64,000 bases of DNA from Chamaecyparis obtusa (Eukaryota > Streptophyta > Pinopsida > Cupressales > Cupressaceae): contig BSBK01005652.1 of NCBI GenBank assembly GCA_027943335.1, positions 1,122,001-1,186,000 of the forward strand, read 5' to 3'. Below, one piece after another: positions 10,556 through 22,752 of this stretch. Positions within the stretch are counted from its first letter, which is position 1; each line of letters starts with the position of its first letter. The notes beneath the pieces are model-generated. The model worked only from the letters and a program-made list of their open reading frames with translations. It made no database searches and was not told the origin of the DNA. The position numbers and the translations under genes are program-made.

Positions 10556-12267
10556 TGAATGATATTAAAATGGTGTTCAATATCATTCAAATGTTTTAGG
10601 GGGGGGGGTGGAATATGAGATCTATTCTCAAACCCAAATTCCCAACAAGGAGATCTAATTTGATCAACCTAAAAGGCTAATGCAGAATCAGATCAATTTG
10701 ATGGAGAATATGAAAGAAAGAATAAATCTAATGTTTCCCTAGGTAGAATGTGTTATACTTGAAATTGAGATAATTGAAGTGCAAATACTAACCTTGAATT
10801 AGGGCAGATCTGGAAAATGCCAAATTCTGGCTTATGTATGAACTTTCTAAAGATTTCGTCACTTGTTCTAGACTGGAAATGTCGAGGTGGACAAAACCTA
10901 GAAATCTTTTCTCCAAATTCACACAGGTTGACTTTGACCCTTTAAAAGTTCAAAGACCACATTATTTATTTGAAGTTTGATTCTGATTCTATTCACAGAT
11001 CCTAAAAGATTGCCGAAAATGGTATTCAAATTTTCTCTTGGATCCGAGATTTCACACCTGTACCTACAAGAAAAATGGTTTTGTTTGTTTTTTTGGGGGG
11101 CAGGTTTGCCTTGGTCAAACCTTGGTTTAGAATCAACCTTAATATTTAAATTAAAATAGGAGAATGCTAGCAAGTAGTAGAAATAAATCTAACAATGAAG
11201 CTATGCAATTCAATAGATATGCTAATGTATTTGGAATGTAATCAAATATATTGATATGAAAGCTTGAAAATAACATCATCAAACCTCCATGATTGTATGC
11301 TTGAAATCCACCTTGAGGAAATAATGATATGGATCTTGAAGATGAACAAAGGATCTTGAAGGAAGATCACACCACCATGGTGGCTAGATCTAGGGTTTGA
11401 ATGATAGATGTTGAATGATTGAGCCAAATCCCTTCAATAGCTTGAATGCTTGAATCCTTGATCTTCAATGGAGAACTTGGATGGAGAAGAAGACTTGAAT
11501 GCTTTCTTGATCACCTTGAGAGCTTGAGCACTTGAATTTTCTTGAGTGTGGATGGGATGAGAAAACTTGATGTGTAAATGAGAGAGGAAGGCCTCCTTTT
11601 ATAGTGATCTAGGGCACACTCCTCTAGATGGGCCACCTTGGAGAATTAAATCCCAATTAGGTCCTCACCTTTAGAAAATATACCTTCATTAAATACAATT
11701 AAAGGATTTACCATTTCGGAGCCCGAAATAGCCGACCCAAAGGCGGAGAAATAATTATCCCGAAAGCCAAACTATCGACAAATGAAAATTTGAAATCCTA
11801 GCGGGAAGAGTTCAAGGTCAAGGTTGACCCTAACTTGGTTAGGGTCAAGGTTGACCCTAACCTAGTTAGGGTCAAGGTCAACTTTGACCTCAGACCCTAA
11901 CTTTGTCAGGTTCTACAGCAGAGGTCCCAGAGATGTCAGAAACTTGGAAATTGATATCTGAACAGGACTAGATGTCTAGAATAGATAGAAAATCCTTTGT
12001 TTGATGTGATGAAGGACTAGGAGGTCTCATTTCTAAATCCTACCTAGAAAATAGAGCCATGAAAGAGGCAAAATCAAGAAATTCCTTAAGACCTTAACCC
12101 TAATTTCACCTAGAATGGAGAAATCAAGCGTGGAGAAGAAGTGGAAGGCAGGGAGAAAGCCAAATACATGAAAAGATCCAATCAAGGTGCCAAACATGAC
12201 CCTAAACCACTTACTCAGAGGGCTAAACACTCTTAACATGGAAGTACTTCCATTTTAAGATGATATA
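10556..12267 (-). repeat. Element K: 5' LTR
   Basis: This copy is collinear with 5,494-7,203 and differs by scattered substitutions and small indels. The plus-strand right end reads GATGATATA where the sister LTR has GATGATACA, so the terminal CA has become TA. The minus-strand TATA box is CTATAAAAGGAGG near 11,590-11,605. The plus-strand left end forms an 11-bp inverted repeat, TGAATGATATT ... AATATCATTCA, with a 12-bp loop. Confidence 0.92.
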
Positions 12268-12272
12268 GTTGT

Positions 12273-12573
12273 ATACATCATATTCTGAACAATAAGCTTG
12301 CAAAATAGAAGCAACAACCTGTACTTCTGCTCTATTTCTTTGATAAAAATGATGCAAAAAGTTACAATCCTCGACTGATGACTAGGGTTTCAAAATTTCT
12401 ATCTTTTTAACACCTAAACTCTCAATTCCTAGAATGATCATGGAAAATCCTTTATATACAAGGAAGTGCAACAAGCTACCGATCATTTTAGGGTTTACAA
12501 AATTCCTAACCTAAAAACTTTACAACAACCCTATTGGGTTTTCAATAAATACACTGATCAAATAGGTGAGATA
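12273..12573 (-). other. Resumed flank of element K: probable distal part of J 5' LTR
   Basis: This lies between element K and the stop of ORF H. It has no gene. It contains a minus-strand TATA-like GTATATAAAGG near 12,449-12,460, consistent with the promoter part of J's 5' LTR. The boundary between that LTR and the 3' flank of ORF H is not resolved. Confidence 0.4.
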
Positions 12574-13961
12574 TTATGTGGATGAGCCACCTTTCTTTAT
12601 GTCTTCAATGATGTCCTTGGCTTCTTTCAAAAAATCTAATTGTAATACCTCACAGTCAATCCTATAATAAATTCCTTTCTGCTTCTCAACAACCCTGATG
12701 GCTCAAAAAGTAACTATTTTACTTGTTTCAAGAGGCTGGCAGAGTATTTACTTTTTCTACATGAGGTATGTACTGATACCTCCACCTATTGTACACCTCT
12801 TCACTTGGGAACTCAAAACTTGCAAATTCTGCATTTTTGACAGACAATTCTCCCCACCTAATTTCCAATTGACTAATCTCCCATTGAATAAAATAAAACT
12901 TAGATTTAGCCTAGATTAAAGTCTCAATAGTATGAATAAAGAATAAAGTGTTTTCTAGGGTCAAAATGGTAGTCATCCTAGCAGAGAAATCATCATCAAT
13001 TTGTGCTCATCATTTGATTAATTCTTTGAGCTCACCATTTTTTTTGAAAACCCCTGGGATCAAGTCACAACTGGGAAGTGTTAATTCCTTCTTCATTAAA
13101 TTTGACTTCCTCTCAAAATCACTTAAAATTATATCATGCTCCACTTACTCCTTTACATTCTGGTGTAGTGGCTTGATTAGTGGATCAAGATCATTTTGAG
13201 ATTTAGACAACAATCTGAATAATCTCACATTTTGGGATCTTTCAATCCATTTCCTTAAAATTGGTTCAAACTCACTCTTATATTTATCCAATGAGGTGAT
13301 TAATACTTTTAGCCTTCTAGCATGATCAAACAAGATGGTGGGGTTCAAGTTTGTAGCAAACTGCATAATAGCTTATGTCACCTTGTCTTCATATTCTTGC
13401 TTCAATAGACTCTTATCCTTCACATACTCTTCCCTTATCCTGTCCAATTCTTTCCTCTTTCTCTTGAAGTGATTGGTTTCCTCCAACAATTATTTCTTTT
13501 CCCAACTAAGTCTTGCATTTGAATGTGTCTCTAAGTAGGGGGATGGTGGAAACTCAACGAGTGGGCTAGAGGATGAAGCCACTGGAGGTTTGTTAGCTAT
13601 CCTTAGCTGTGGTGACCTATGATCTTGTGGTCCTGATAGCTCAACAATTAACTTGTCCTTTTGAATTAGTTCTATCTTGAGCTCATTGTAAGACTTGAAG
13701 ACAGTCTCAAATTTGAGCGTTAACTCTTCTTTTTCTTGGGCATCTTTCTCTGCCACTTTGATATTGAACTTGGCAATCTCCAAAATTAGGTTTGAAGCTT
13801 CCACTCCAGAAGTCTCACCTACTCTTTGTACCAATAGATTTCTTGCATACCCTATAGAGAGAGCCTCTCTTTTTCCTTTATCTTCCTCCCTCTTAAGGGA
13901 CCACATCACCAAGGTTGCATGATCTTCAAAAAAAGCAATTCCCTTGGCAGCTTGTTGGGCC
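12574..13961 (-). pseudogene. ORF H, C-terminal third
   Basis: The minus strand here translates, with stops and at least one frameshift, into a continuous lysine/glutamate-rich, mostly helical protein. It begins beside element A as AQQAAKGIAFFEDH and passes through KREEDKGKREALSIGYARNL, a probable coiled coil (KFNIKVAEKDAQEKEELTLK), a Pro/Ser linker (PPVASSSSPLVEFPPSP), and RKWIERSQNVRLFRLLSKSQ. It ends with IEDIKKGGSST and a TAA at 12,574-12,576. I do not recognise the family. The open pieces 13,145-13,366 and 13,490-13,912 belong to it. It joins the middle third at 20,727 once copia A is removed. Confidence 0.6.
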
Positions 13962-13966
13962 TATTC

Positions 13967-15123
13967 TATTAGAAAGTAAAGTCCACCAAGATAATTGAGA
14001 GGGGTGGGTGAATCCGTTATCAGATAATTATAACTTTTATCATCTTCAATAGTATTAAACCATATAAGCAATACAATTACCAACCATAGAAAGATATTCA
14101 TACACAATTACACAATAACACAAGATAAGTTGACTAGGGAACCTCTTGATCAAAGAGTAAACCCTGGTGGGAATGATGCCCACAAAAGATGCACTAATAT
14201 GAATATTCCTTGTGAAAGGATGGACTCTGTTAGGAGTCTTATGAGATACATTCAGTCCATATAAATCCTTGTTAGTAGATTTTGAATTCCTGTTAAAAGA
14301 TTCTATCCCTGTTAAGAGTTATGGAAGACAAAAGGACCCACTACCCAAATAGCTTCAAGGTAAGATCACTGAACTCTGTCCAAATAATATTTGCATTATT
14401 CAATAGAATAATATGTTACCTCTTCTTTGACTGTGCCAAACCACACTCACTGTTACATCAGATCTCAATCTCAGATCTTTGTACTTTGCATGTCTTCCTT
14501 CACAATTTCGCTCTCATACTTAGCTCTTTTCTTTAATTCACACATACCGCATCACATCTCAACATTATAAAAATGAAAAACATTCCTTCCTTTATAACAC
14601 ACTCAAATAATTACATATGAGTTGGCACACAATTACAAAATAAAAAATTCCACACGCTACACCAGAATTACATAAAATTGTCGGCTTCCAAATACAATAA
14701 ATCTTCACTCGTGTGACTTCAAAGTTTGTTCTATCATCCATGTCACTATCCATGTGTCTCTAACTTCCCTTTAATTTTGCAAAGCTAGATTCCATCCTGA
14801 TTAGGAGATATTATCCGATTGCCAAAAACTGCTACTCAAGAACACTGCCTGAATACTGCTTCCACCAAAATGATCATAACTTTCATAAATAAAATAATTT
14901 ATGTCTTTTCTCTTAACCATAGACATATAACATATCCAAGAGTATATCCTCAATGTCTCATAGCTCCAATTGCAATATTCCATGTGTGCTAATCAAAACA
15001 TTATCTACTTCACTACAAGTCTTTGGTAAAACACTGTGTTGACATCAATGACAATCATAGTCCTGAATGCAACAACAACTGCTACAGAATGGATGCCAAA
15101 AACTTTAGCATTCATTCCTAACA
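13967..15123 (-). repeat. Copia A: 3' LTR
   Basis: The LTR spans TATTAGAAAG to CATTCCTAACA on the plus strand; the first dinucleotide should be TG and has become TA. It contains a conserved hairpin GTGGGAATGATGCCCAC (14,167-14,183) and the U5 motif seen on the minus strand as CACCCCTCTCAAT near 14,000-14,015. Confidence 0.95.
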
Positions 15124-15142
15124 ATCTCCCCCATTGGCATTG
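15124..15142 (-). other. Copia A: polypurine tract
   Basis: Read on the minus strand, CAATGCCAATGGGGGAGAT abuts the 3' LTR start TGTTAGG. The same ATCAATGCC-NN-GGGGGAGAT block precedes the 3' LTRs of copia B, and close variants precede those of C, E and F. Confidence 0.85.
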
Positions 15143-15499
15143 ATGGCAACATAGATGAAAAACATCCAATGTTCCAAAAATCCAATACTGCAACACTGCT
15201 TCTTCAAATCCTCTTCATCAATGAAATCTTTCTTCGTTATCCTGTTCAATTCTCTCATATTGTTTTTCTCATATTGTTTTTCATGCATATTTATCCCCCA
15301 TTGACATTAATGACAAAAATTTCATCACTATGTCAATAACAAATCAATGTAAAAAGACACTATTCAGAAAAATACTTTTACTAGAGTCCTCTTGACTCAG
15401 CTTAGATACACATACTCCCCCATAGAGGAAGTACTAACATCTAGTCTAGAAGAAAGATAGGGCTCATATATTACTGGACGGATGCAACCAACTACATCA

Positions 15500-18400
15500 T
15501 TACTCAAAAGTAGGCTGGGGCATAACCCCAAGCATACCTCTTAGATACTCAAATGTATCCTTAGGCAAAGGCTTTGTAAATATGTCTACTATCTATTCCT
15601 TTGTGCTTATGTACTCTAGTTTGACTTCTTTCTCAGCAACTTTCTCTCTTAAAACATGATACTTGATCTCTATATGTTTTTTCTTAGAATGTAGTATAGC
15701 TTTCTTAGACATACTGACTGTACTGGTGTTGTCACAATGTATAACAATAGGTTCAACAAATTTAATTCTAATATCCTTCAGCATTTGCTTCATCCAAATT
15801 ATTTGGTTACAATTTTTTGCTGCTGCTACATACTCTGCTTCTGTTGTGCTCTGTGAAATACAATTCTACTTCTTGCTTAGCCAAGAAAATAATCTTCCTC
15901 CAAGGAAAAATGCTCCTCCACTAGTGCTTTTCTTATCATCAACACTGCCTCCCCAATTAGCATCTATATATGCACATAGGATAAAGTCATCATATTTTTC
16001 ATACCATAATCCATAGTCAAATACTACAATCCTCCAATCATGGATCTGTATTTCTTTTGTTCAACTACTGGTGTTTCATCTATGCTAGATAGCTTATGTT
16101 CAATTACCATAGGTCTTCCAACTGGTTTACAGTCCTCCATTCCAAATCTTTTTAGAAAATCATTCAAGTACTTTGTCTGACTTACAAAGATACCATCATT
16201 GTTTTATGTTATTTGTAATCCCAAAAAATATTTCATCTCACCAATCATACTCATTTCAAATTTAGTCTTCATTTCATTAGCAAATTTGTCACTAGCTTCA
16301 TCTTCTCCTCCAAAAATAATGTCATCAACAAAAATAACTTTGATCAACAAACCATTTTCAATTTCTTTTGTATATAGATTTCTATCAACTGTTCCTTTAG
16401 CAAATCCTAACTTTAACAAATATTTATCTAGTCTTGCATACCAAGTTCTAGGTGCTTGCTTTAGTCCATATAATGCTTTCTTCAGTTTACATACCATGTC
16501 TCATTCTTGGGTCAAAGGAAAACCTTCAGGCTGCTCAATGTAGACTTCTTCTTCCAATTCTCCATTAAAAAATGTTGACTTGACATCCATCTGATACACT
16601 TTGAATTTCTTAAAAGCTGCATAGGCCAAAAACATTCTTACTAGTTCAATTCTTGCTACTGGTGCAAAATTTTCTTCATAGTCAATTCCTTCTTGCTGTG
16701 AGTAACCCTTACATACCAATCTTGCTTTGTTTCTTACAACTTCTCCTTGTTCATTCATCTTGTTTCCAGATACCCATTTAGTTCCAATCACATTCTTGTG
16801 TTTAGGTCTAGGGACCAATTCCCATGTCTTGTTCTTTTCTATCTGATCTAGTTCTTCTTTCATAGCATTAATCCAATGTTAATATTCACAAGCTTCACTA
16901 GTAGATTTAGGTTCAATTTGAGAAATCAAACATAAATGTACCTTATTCTGAGTCAAAACTCCTCTATCCAAACTTCCAATAACTTGTTCAACAGGATGAT
17001 GTCTTGATAAATACCTATTCGGTGTCATAGTCTCAAATCTTGCTTCAACTATAGATTCTTCTCTAGATTCCTCTCTAATTTCTTTAGCACGACTTTCATT
17101 CAACAATTCACTGTCAGTTTCATAGAATAATTTAGTAGTTTCAATGTTAGGCTTAGGATGAGCTTCTTCATCAAATTCATAATCAAGCATTCTTTCCTGA
17201 ATTTTGAACTTTTCATCAACTTTAACATTTGAGCTCTCAACAATAGTTTTAGTTCTCTTATTGTAACATCTATATGCTTTTCTCTTCAAAGAATATCCAA
17301 GAAAAATACCTTCGTCACTTCTAGGATCAAACTTTCCAATATCATCATCTCTCTTTATATAACATTTGCTTCCAAAAATTCTAAAATACTTAACTGAGGG
17401 TGTATGTCCAAACCATAATTCATAAGGTGTCCTGTCTGTGTCTACTCTGATTTGTACTTTGTTCATTGTATCTACTATTGTATTCACTGCTTCTCTCTAA
17501 AATGTCTTTGCTAAATCATTCTCAAATAACATAGCTCTTGCTGCTTCAGTCACTGATCTGTTTCTTCTTTCTACAATACCATTTTATTCAGGTGTTCTAG
17601 GGGCTGAAAACTGTCTCTTAATACCATTCACTTCACAAAAAGTGTTAAACTCTCTAGAAGTAAATTCACCACCTCTATAAGATCTCAAACATTTAATCTT
17701 CATTCTAGATTCATTCTCAACTTTGTTCTTAATGATCTTAAACTTATCAAATGCTTCAAATTTTTCTTTCAGAAATGCAATGCACATCATTCTTGTAAAA
17801 TCATCAACAAGAATCATAAAATACCTTTCTCCATAGAATCCTCTAGTCCTGGCAGGACCGCTCAAGTCTGTATGAACAATCTCCAACTTCTATGCTGATG
17901 TGAACTTCTTACTAGGAAATGAACTTCTCTTCTACTTAGCCATCACACATTCTTTGCAAATCATGTTAGTAGACTTCATAATTTTAGGCAACTACCTTAC
18001 TGCAAGTGTAGTACTGACTTTCACAATGTTATCAAAGTTTATATGACAAAACCTTCTATGCCATAACCAACTATCATCAATCTTAGTAATCAAACATGTC
18101 ATCTCAGTAGGATTCAACTGAAATACATTACCTCTGGTTCTAGATCTAGTTCCAATGAGATTTCCATCTTTATCCTTTATCACACAAGTTTTCTCAGTAA
18201 ACCAAACTTGATATCCCTTATCAACTAACTGTCCAACACTCAAAAGATTATGTTTCAATCCATAAACAAAGTAAACATCATCAGTATTAGTCTTTCCATC
18301 AAGAGTAATAGATCCTATACCTTTAATCAAACAAGGTGCATTGTTACCAACTCTAACAACTCATCCATCATGATTGTTAAACTTTATGAACTTTTTCATA

Positions 18401-19503
18401 TCTCCAGTCATATGATGTGAACATCCACTATCTATAATCCAATCAACTTTAATTTCAACTTGCGAAACTAAGGATTTTTCTTCCTTAACATTAGTTTCAG
18501 AATTTTCTTCTTTAATTGCTACAAATCCTATTTCATCATTATTCTCAGTATCACTTTCACTTAAAGTTCTTTCAATACTAGCTTCAAGGTCTTCATCATT
18601 AGCATAATAACATTCCTTAGATCTTCTAGGTTTGAAATTATTTATGTACTTCTTAACTCTCTTAGGAAATTTAGATGCAAAATGACCATATTCTTGACAA
18701 GTCCAACATTTAAAATTTTTCTTACTGCCTGGTTCTATTTTCACAAGCAAGGCAATATCTTCTTCAATATTCTTGTCTTCTTCATTTCTAGATCTGCTGC
18801 TACCAGCATAATCTCTACTCACACTGATGCTTCTTGACAATGTAGGGTGAATACTAAGAGCACTGAATGCTATCTTCATTCTAGGTAAATCTCCTGATAA
18901 CCTCAAGTTCATCTCTGCTGCTTCCAATCTTCCAAGAAGAGTCTCTCTTGTAAAGTTCATAGTATAAGGTATAACTTGTTCAATCATCTATGTTGTCTGC
19001 TTAAATACAGGAGTCAATGTCCTCAAAATTTTCCATATCACTTCAATCTCTGTCTTTGTTCCTCTACAAGATTTTATCCCTGCAACAATTTCTAACATTC
19101 TACCAATATAGCTTCTAACAAATTCATCTTCCAACATTCTTATATCTTCAAATGCACATATCCAATTATGTAATCAAACTCTTTTTGCATGTTCGTCACC
19201 TTCAAAAGTAGAGTGCAAAGCTTTCCAAATTTCATGAGACTTTTTCAAACATTTTACCTGACTATATTCATTCTCTGAAAGTGTTGTCAAAAGTGCTTCT
19301 CTTGCAAGTATGTTACACATTAATAGATCTCTCTCATTATTAGAGCATGTTTCAAGATCATCTTCTTCAATGATAGTCTTATCATTCTTTGTAGTCAACC
19401 AATAACTTGGTCCTAAACATAGTAGATGTGTCTTCATCTTTTCTTTCCACCTGTCAAAATTTACTCCATCAAACTTAGGGCTTTCTTTCCTGAAATTCAC
19501 CAT
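15500..19503 (-). pseudogene. Copia A: gag-pol polyprotein remnant
   Basis: The start is taken at the ATG at 19,503 (MVNFRKESPKFDGVNF), 55 bases inside the primer site. Domains in order are: copia gag; a zinc knuckle that has lost its last Cys (CWTCQEYGHFASKF, near 18,700); protease WIIDSGCSHH (near 18,430); integrase with HTDLSG, but RSYRGGEF where the catalytic Asp is expected; RT with [34 protein letters not shown] and FVDD; then RNase H ending at the TAA 15,500-15,502. The reading phase is constant until RNase H, where one frameshift and an internal deletion of about 38 codons relative to copia B occur (near 16,020). Stops lie at 19,174, 18,361, 17,992, 17,584, 16,879, 16,501 and 16,204. 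It is clearly dead. Confidence 0.92.
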
Positions 19504-19559
19504 GGATCTCCTTAAGCTATTAAACTTCTCTTTCAAGGCTCTGCTGCTCTGATACCAAT

Positions 19560-20721
19560 TGTTAGAAAGTAAATTCCACCAAGATAACTGAGAGGGGGGG
19601 GGGGTGAATTAGTTATCAAATAATTATAACTTTTATCATCTTCAACAACATTAAACCATATAAGCAATATAATTACCAACCATAGAAAGATATTCATACA
19701 CAATTACACAATAACACAAGATATGTTGACTAGGGAACCTCTTGATCAAAGAGTAAACCCCAGTGGGAATGATGCCCACAAAAGATGCACTAATGTGAAT
19801 ATTCCTTGTGAAAGGATGGACTCTGTTAGGAGTCTTATGAAATACATTTAGTACATATAAATCCTTGTTAGGAGATTTTGAATCCCTGTTAAAAGATTCT
19901 AACCCTGTTAAGAGTTACGAAAGACAAAAGGACCCACTGCCCAAATAGCTTCAAGGTAAGATCACTGAACTCACTATCCAAATAATCTTTTCATTTTTCA
20001 ATAGAATAATATGTTACCTCTTCTCTGATTGTGCCAAACTGCACTCACTATTACATCAAATCTCAATCTCAAATCTTTGTACTTCGCATGTCTTCCTTCA
20101 CAATTTCGCTCTCATACTTAGCTCTTTTATTTACTTCATGCATACCGCATCACATCTTAACATTAAAATAAGGAAAAAAATTCCTTCCTTTATACCACAC
20201 TCAAATGATTACAAATGATTCGGCACATAATTAAAAAATAAAATATTCCACATGCTACACCAAAATTACATAAAACTGTTGGCTTCCAAATATAACAAAT
20301 CTTCACTCATGTGACTTCAAAGTTTGCACTATCATCCATGTCAGTATCAATGTGTCTCTAACTTCCCTTTAACTATGCAAAGCCAGATTCCATCCTGATT
20401 AGCAGATATCATCCGATTGCCAAAAACCGCTACGCAAGAACACTGCCTGAATACTGCTTCCACCAAAATGATCATAACTTTCATGAATAATAGATCTTTT
20501 GTCTACGCTCTTAACCATAGACATATAGTATATCAAAGAGTATATCCTCAACATCACATAGCTCCAACTACAATATTCCACATGCGCTAATCAAAACATT
20601 GTCTGCATCACTGTAAGTCTTTGGTAAAACACTGTGTTGACATCAATGACAATCATAGTCATGAATGCAACAACAACTGCTACAGAATGGGTGCCAAACA
20701 CTTTAGCATTCATTCCTAACA
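19560..20721 (-). repeat. Copia A: 5' LTR
   Basis: It starts TGTTAGAAAG and ends CATTCCTAACA on the plus strand. The primer-binding site (minus TGGTATCAGAGC, plus 19,546-19,557) is two bases away. It carries a run of eleven G on the plus strand near 19,593 inside the conserved U5 block. It aligns along its length to 13,967-15,123. Confidence 0.95.
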
Positions 20722-20726
20722 TATTC

Positions 20727-22463
20727 TGTAGTAGCAAGAGTCTTTACCTTGCTCTTCCTGACTTGATCAAAGACTACTGCATTAGCAATATCCCACTCAG
20801 GCAAAATTAGCACCCCTACAGTATGGACCATAGCCTCCCTTCCTCAGGAGTAATCTTTTCAAATTGCTTCACCATTTCTCCCTTGGTCTCATTCTTTATC
20901 TCTATGATGTCCCTATCAGGGAACTCTTCTTTCTTCTTCTCACAGATCTCCTTGAACTGATTTATTTTCTTTCTCCACAAGAATTGGAAGAATGCCCTTG
21001 TCTTAACAAATTTATCATCAACAACAAAAGAATGAATGGCTTGTTTTAAAATAGGGTCCATTTGTTTACCCTCAAATTTAGAAATAGTAAGATCCATGGA
21101 AACCTATCTAGGTGCCTCTAGCATTCCTTCTTGTAGCTCATCATTGGAAACAAAAATGTTCCCCTCATTCCTCAACTGTACCAATTGTTCTGCTACCCCA
21201 TGTTCATCTAAATGTAAGGGGGATTGAGAGGGAGAGTATACATTTTGTTCTGATCCTGACCCCTCTTGTCTCTACCTCTTTGGAGAAGGTCCTTGCATTG
21301 CTGGATCATTCATGGGCCTCTTTCTTGTAGAAGTAGAAGGAATATCCTCACCTCTTTGTTGTGGTGGTAAGAGAACAGTGTAACCACTTCTCTTTTGCAT
21401 TGTGTAGACTCCCCTTGGGGTCAATTTTAAATATCCTGGTTGGCTCAAGATCTACCTAGCCCTATCTGGGTCTGCCTTGCTAACAACATCCCTCTTCTCA
21501 TTTACTGCATGCATAATGCCTTCAAAATGCTCCATAAGCCTCTACCTTTCTTGCCCATGGCTCAAAGCCCTTTAATGGATCATAAGCTCTATCAAAAATT
21601 TTAATGAAATCTACAGTCTTCTTGTAGATCACCCATTTTTCCTTTTTTATTTCTTGAGTTTGAAGGTCAAACTAATTTCTTATTATATCTTTAGGAAAAT
21701 AAAATTGGTGCTCCATAAGAGCACACCTAATCTTATCTCTAAACATTCTTGATAGAAAACACTCATTATCTGCACATCTTGCTGCAGCTATAGACATTCT
21801 TTTGGGCTGCAATACTTGGTTCAAGTATACCCATCCTCCTTTAGTAATAACATATTTATGAGCAATTGTTATATCAAGGTAAAAAGTCCATCTTCCTTTA
21901 CCAGTAAGGGAAATCTCTTGTAGGTCACTAATCTGTCTTAGAATTTCAGCATATCCTACCTTCAATGGAACTTGATAGAAAAAAATGTAAGGTGCCTTTC
22001 TGCAACCATAAACTCTAAAAATTGTAGAAACAAGATATAAAATGATATCCCCAAAATTATGGACAATAGTAATGTCTTGATAGTACTCCTTTGGTCTGAT
22101 TAATCTCAGTAACTCCCTTGGGATTCTAGGATTTTCAAAGAATAACAGTGTCCTAAGTCTTGAAGCAAAATCCTTGTCAAAGGCATTGAAACTCAACTCT
22201 ATCCCATGACAAAGCTGTGGTCCACAATTGGACTGGAAGGGTTTCTTCATTTCTCTCCTTCACAATGTTGATTGTTGAGTTGAAAAAATGCTCACCCTTG
22301 TACAAGAACATATGCATAAGCATTGAATACCACCCAAAAGGCCTACTAACCTTCATGTTCTTTATTCCCATTAATCCCTCATGGACCAAGTCAGCCAAGT
22401 GATAGGAAAATTCAAAAATTATAGCCAATTGGGGATGTAGTGACTTCACCATCATGAACATAT
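20727..22463 (-). pseudogene. ORF H, middle third
   Basis: The minus strand has long open pieces (22,177-22,500 in part, 21,672-22,250, 20,816-21,097) that together form one protein after several frame changes. Readable blocks are VKSLHPQLAIIFEFSYHLAD, SRPFGWYSMLMHMFLYKGEH, a long helical domain with RIPRELLRLIRPKEYYQD and GKGRWTFYLDITIAHKYV, then a charged C-terminal part (IKNETKGEMVKQFEKITPEE). The segment abuts element F on the right (TSD CATAT) and copia A on the left (TSD TATTC). The domain type was not recognised. It is larger than typical gag and has no pol signature. Confidence 0.6.
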
Positions 22464-22752
22464 TGTTGGCATTAAGCAGAATTGCCACTAGTGACAACAC
22501 TTATTTGCATTCTGAGTACAAACCAAGCAGAATAGTGCAAACCAAGCAGAACAGTGCAAATCGAGCAGAACAGTGCAAACTGAGCAGAACAGTGCAAACC
22601 AAGCAGAATAGTGCAAACCGAGCAAGACAGTGCAAACCAAGCAAGACAGTGCAAACCGAGCAAGACAGTGCAAACCGAACAATATAGTGCAAACCGAGCA
22701 GCACAGTATAAACCGAGTAACATTATGTCTACCGAGTCACCAGTATTTACCG
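22464..22752 (+). repeat. Element F: truncated 5' LTR
   Basis: It is identical in layout to the first ~290 bp of the 3' LTR up to GTATTTACCGAG. It then jumps directly to gag leader sequence at 22,753, so about 890 bp of LTR and the primer-binding site have been lost. Without them the copy cannot transpose again by itself. Confidence 0.88.
22520..22709 (+). repeat. 19-bp tandem array in F 5' LTR, 10 units
   Basis: The unit is AAACCGAGCAGAACAGTGC with variants (CCAAGC, TCGAGC, AGACAG). Because 19 is not a multiple of three, all minus-strand frames look open and give spurious Cys/Leu-rich ORFs. Confidence 0.95.

Larger units (their letters stand above)
5494..12267 (-). mobile_element. Element K: non-autonomous gypsy-like LTR element (LARD/TR-GAG type)
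   Basis: Two direct repeats of 1,710 and 1,712 bp (5,494-7,203 and 10,556-12,267) flank 3,352 bp of internal DNA. The pair is bounded by a perfect 5-bp duplication GTTGT (5,489-5,493 and 12,268-12,272). The orientation is minus, because a purine tract abuts the left LTR (7,204-7,218) and a TGG-starting primer site abuts the right LTR (10,535-10,552). The only sizeable ORF is 9,271-10,350. No protease, RT, RNase H or integrase is visible, so movement would need a helper. The element sits upstream of J's gag, probably within J's 5' LTR. Confidence 0.92.
13967..20721 (-). mobile_element. Copia A: full-length, decayed Ty1/copia element
   Basis: The LTRs at 13,967-15,123 and 19,560-20,721 flank a 4.4-kb internal region with gag-PR-IN-RT-RNase H order on the minus strand. 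The 5-bp duplication TATTC (13,962-13,966 and 20,722-20,726) is perfect, and removing the element rejoins ORF H in frame. The primer site is TGGTATCAGAGC (initiator Met tRNA). It is the same family as copia B and the solo LTR in element D. The polyprotein carries many stops. Confidence 0.95.

Noticed and set aside
12273..12573. A definite J LTR start at 12,528 (TGTTGT)
   Set aside because: No TSD or partner LTR is in the window to support it, so the boundary is left open.
22520..22709. CRISPR-like regular array
   Set aside because: Units are head-to-tail with no unique spacers, inside an LTR of a plant retrotransposon.
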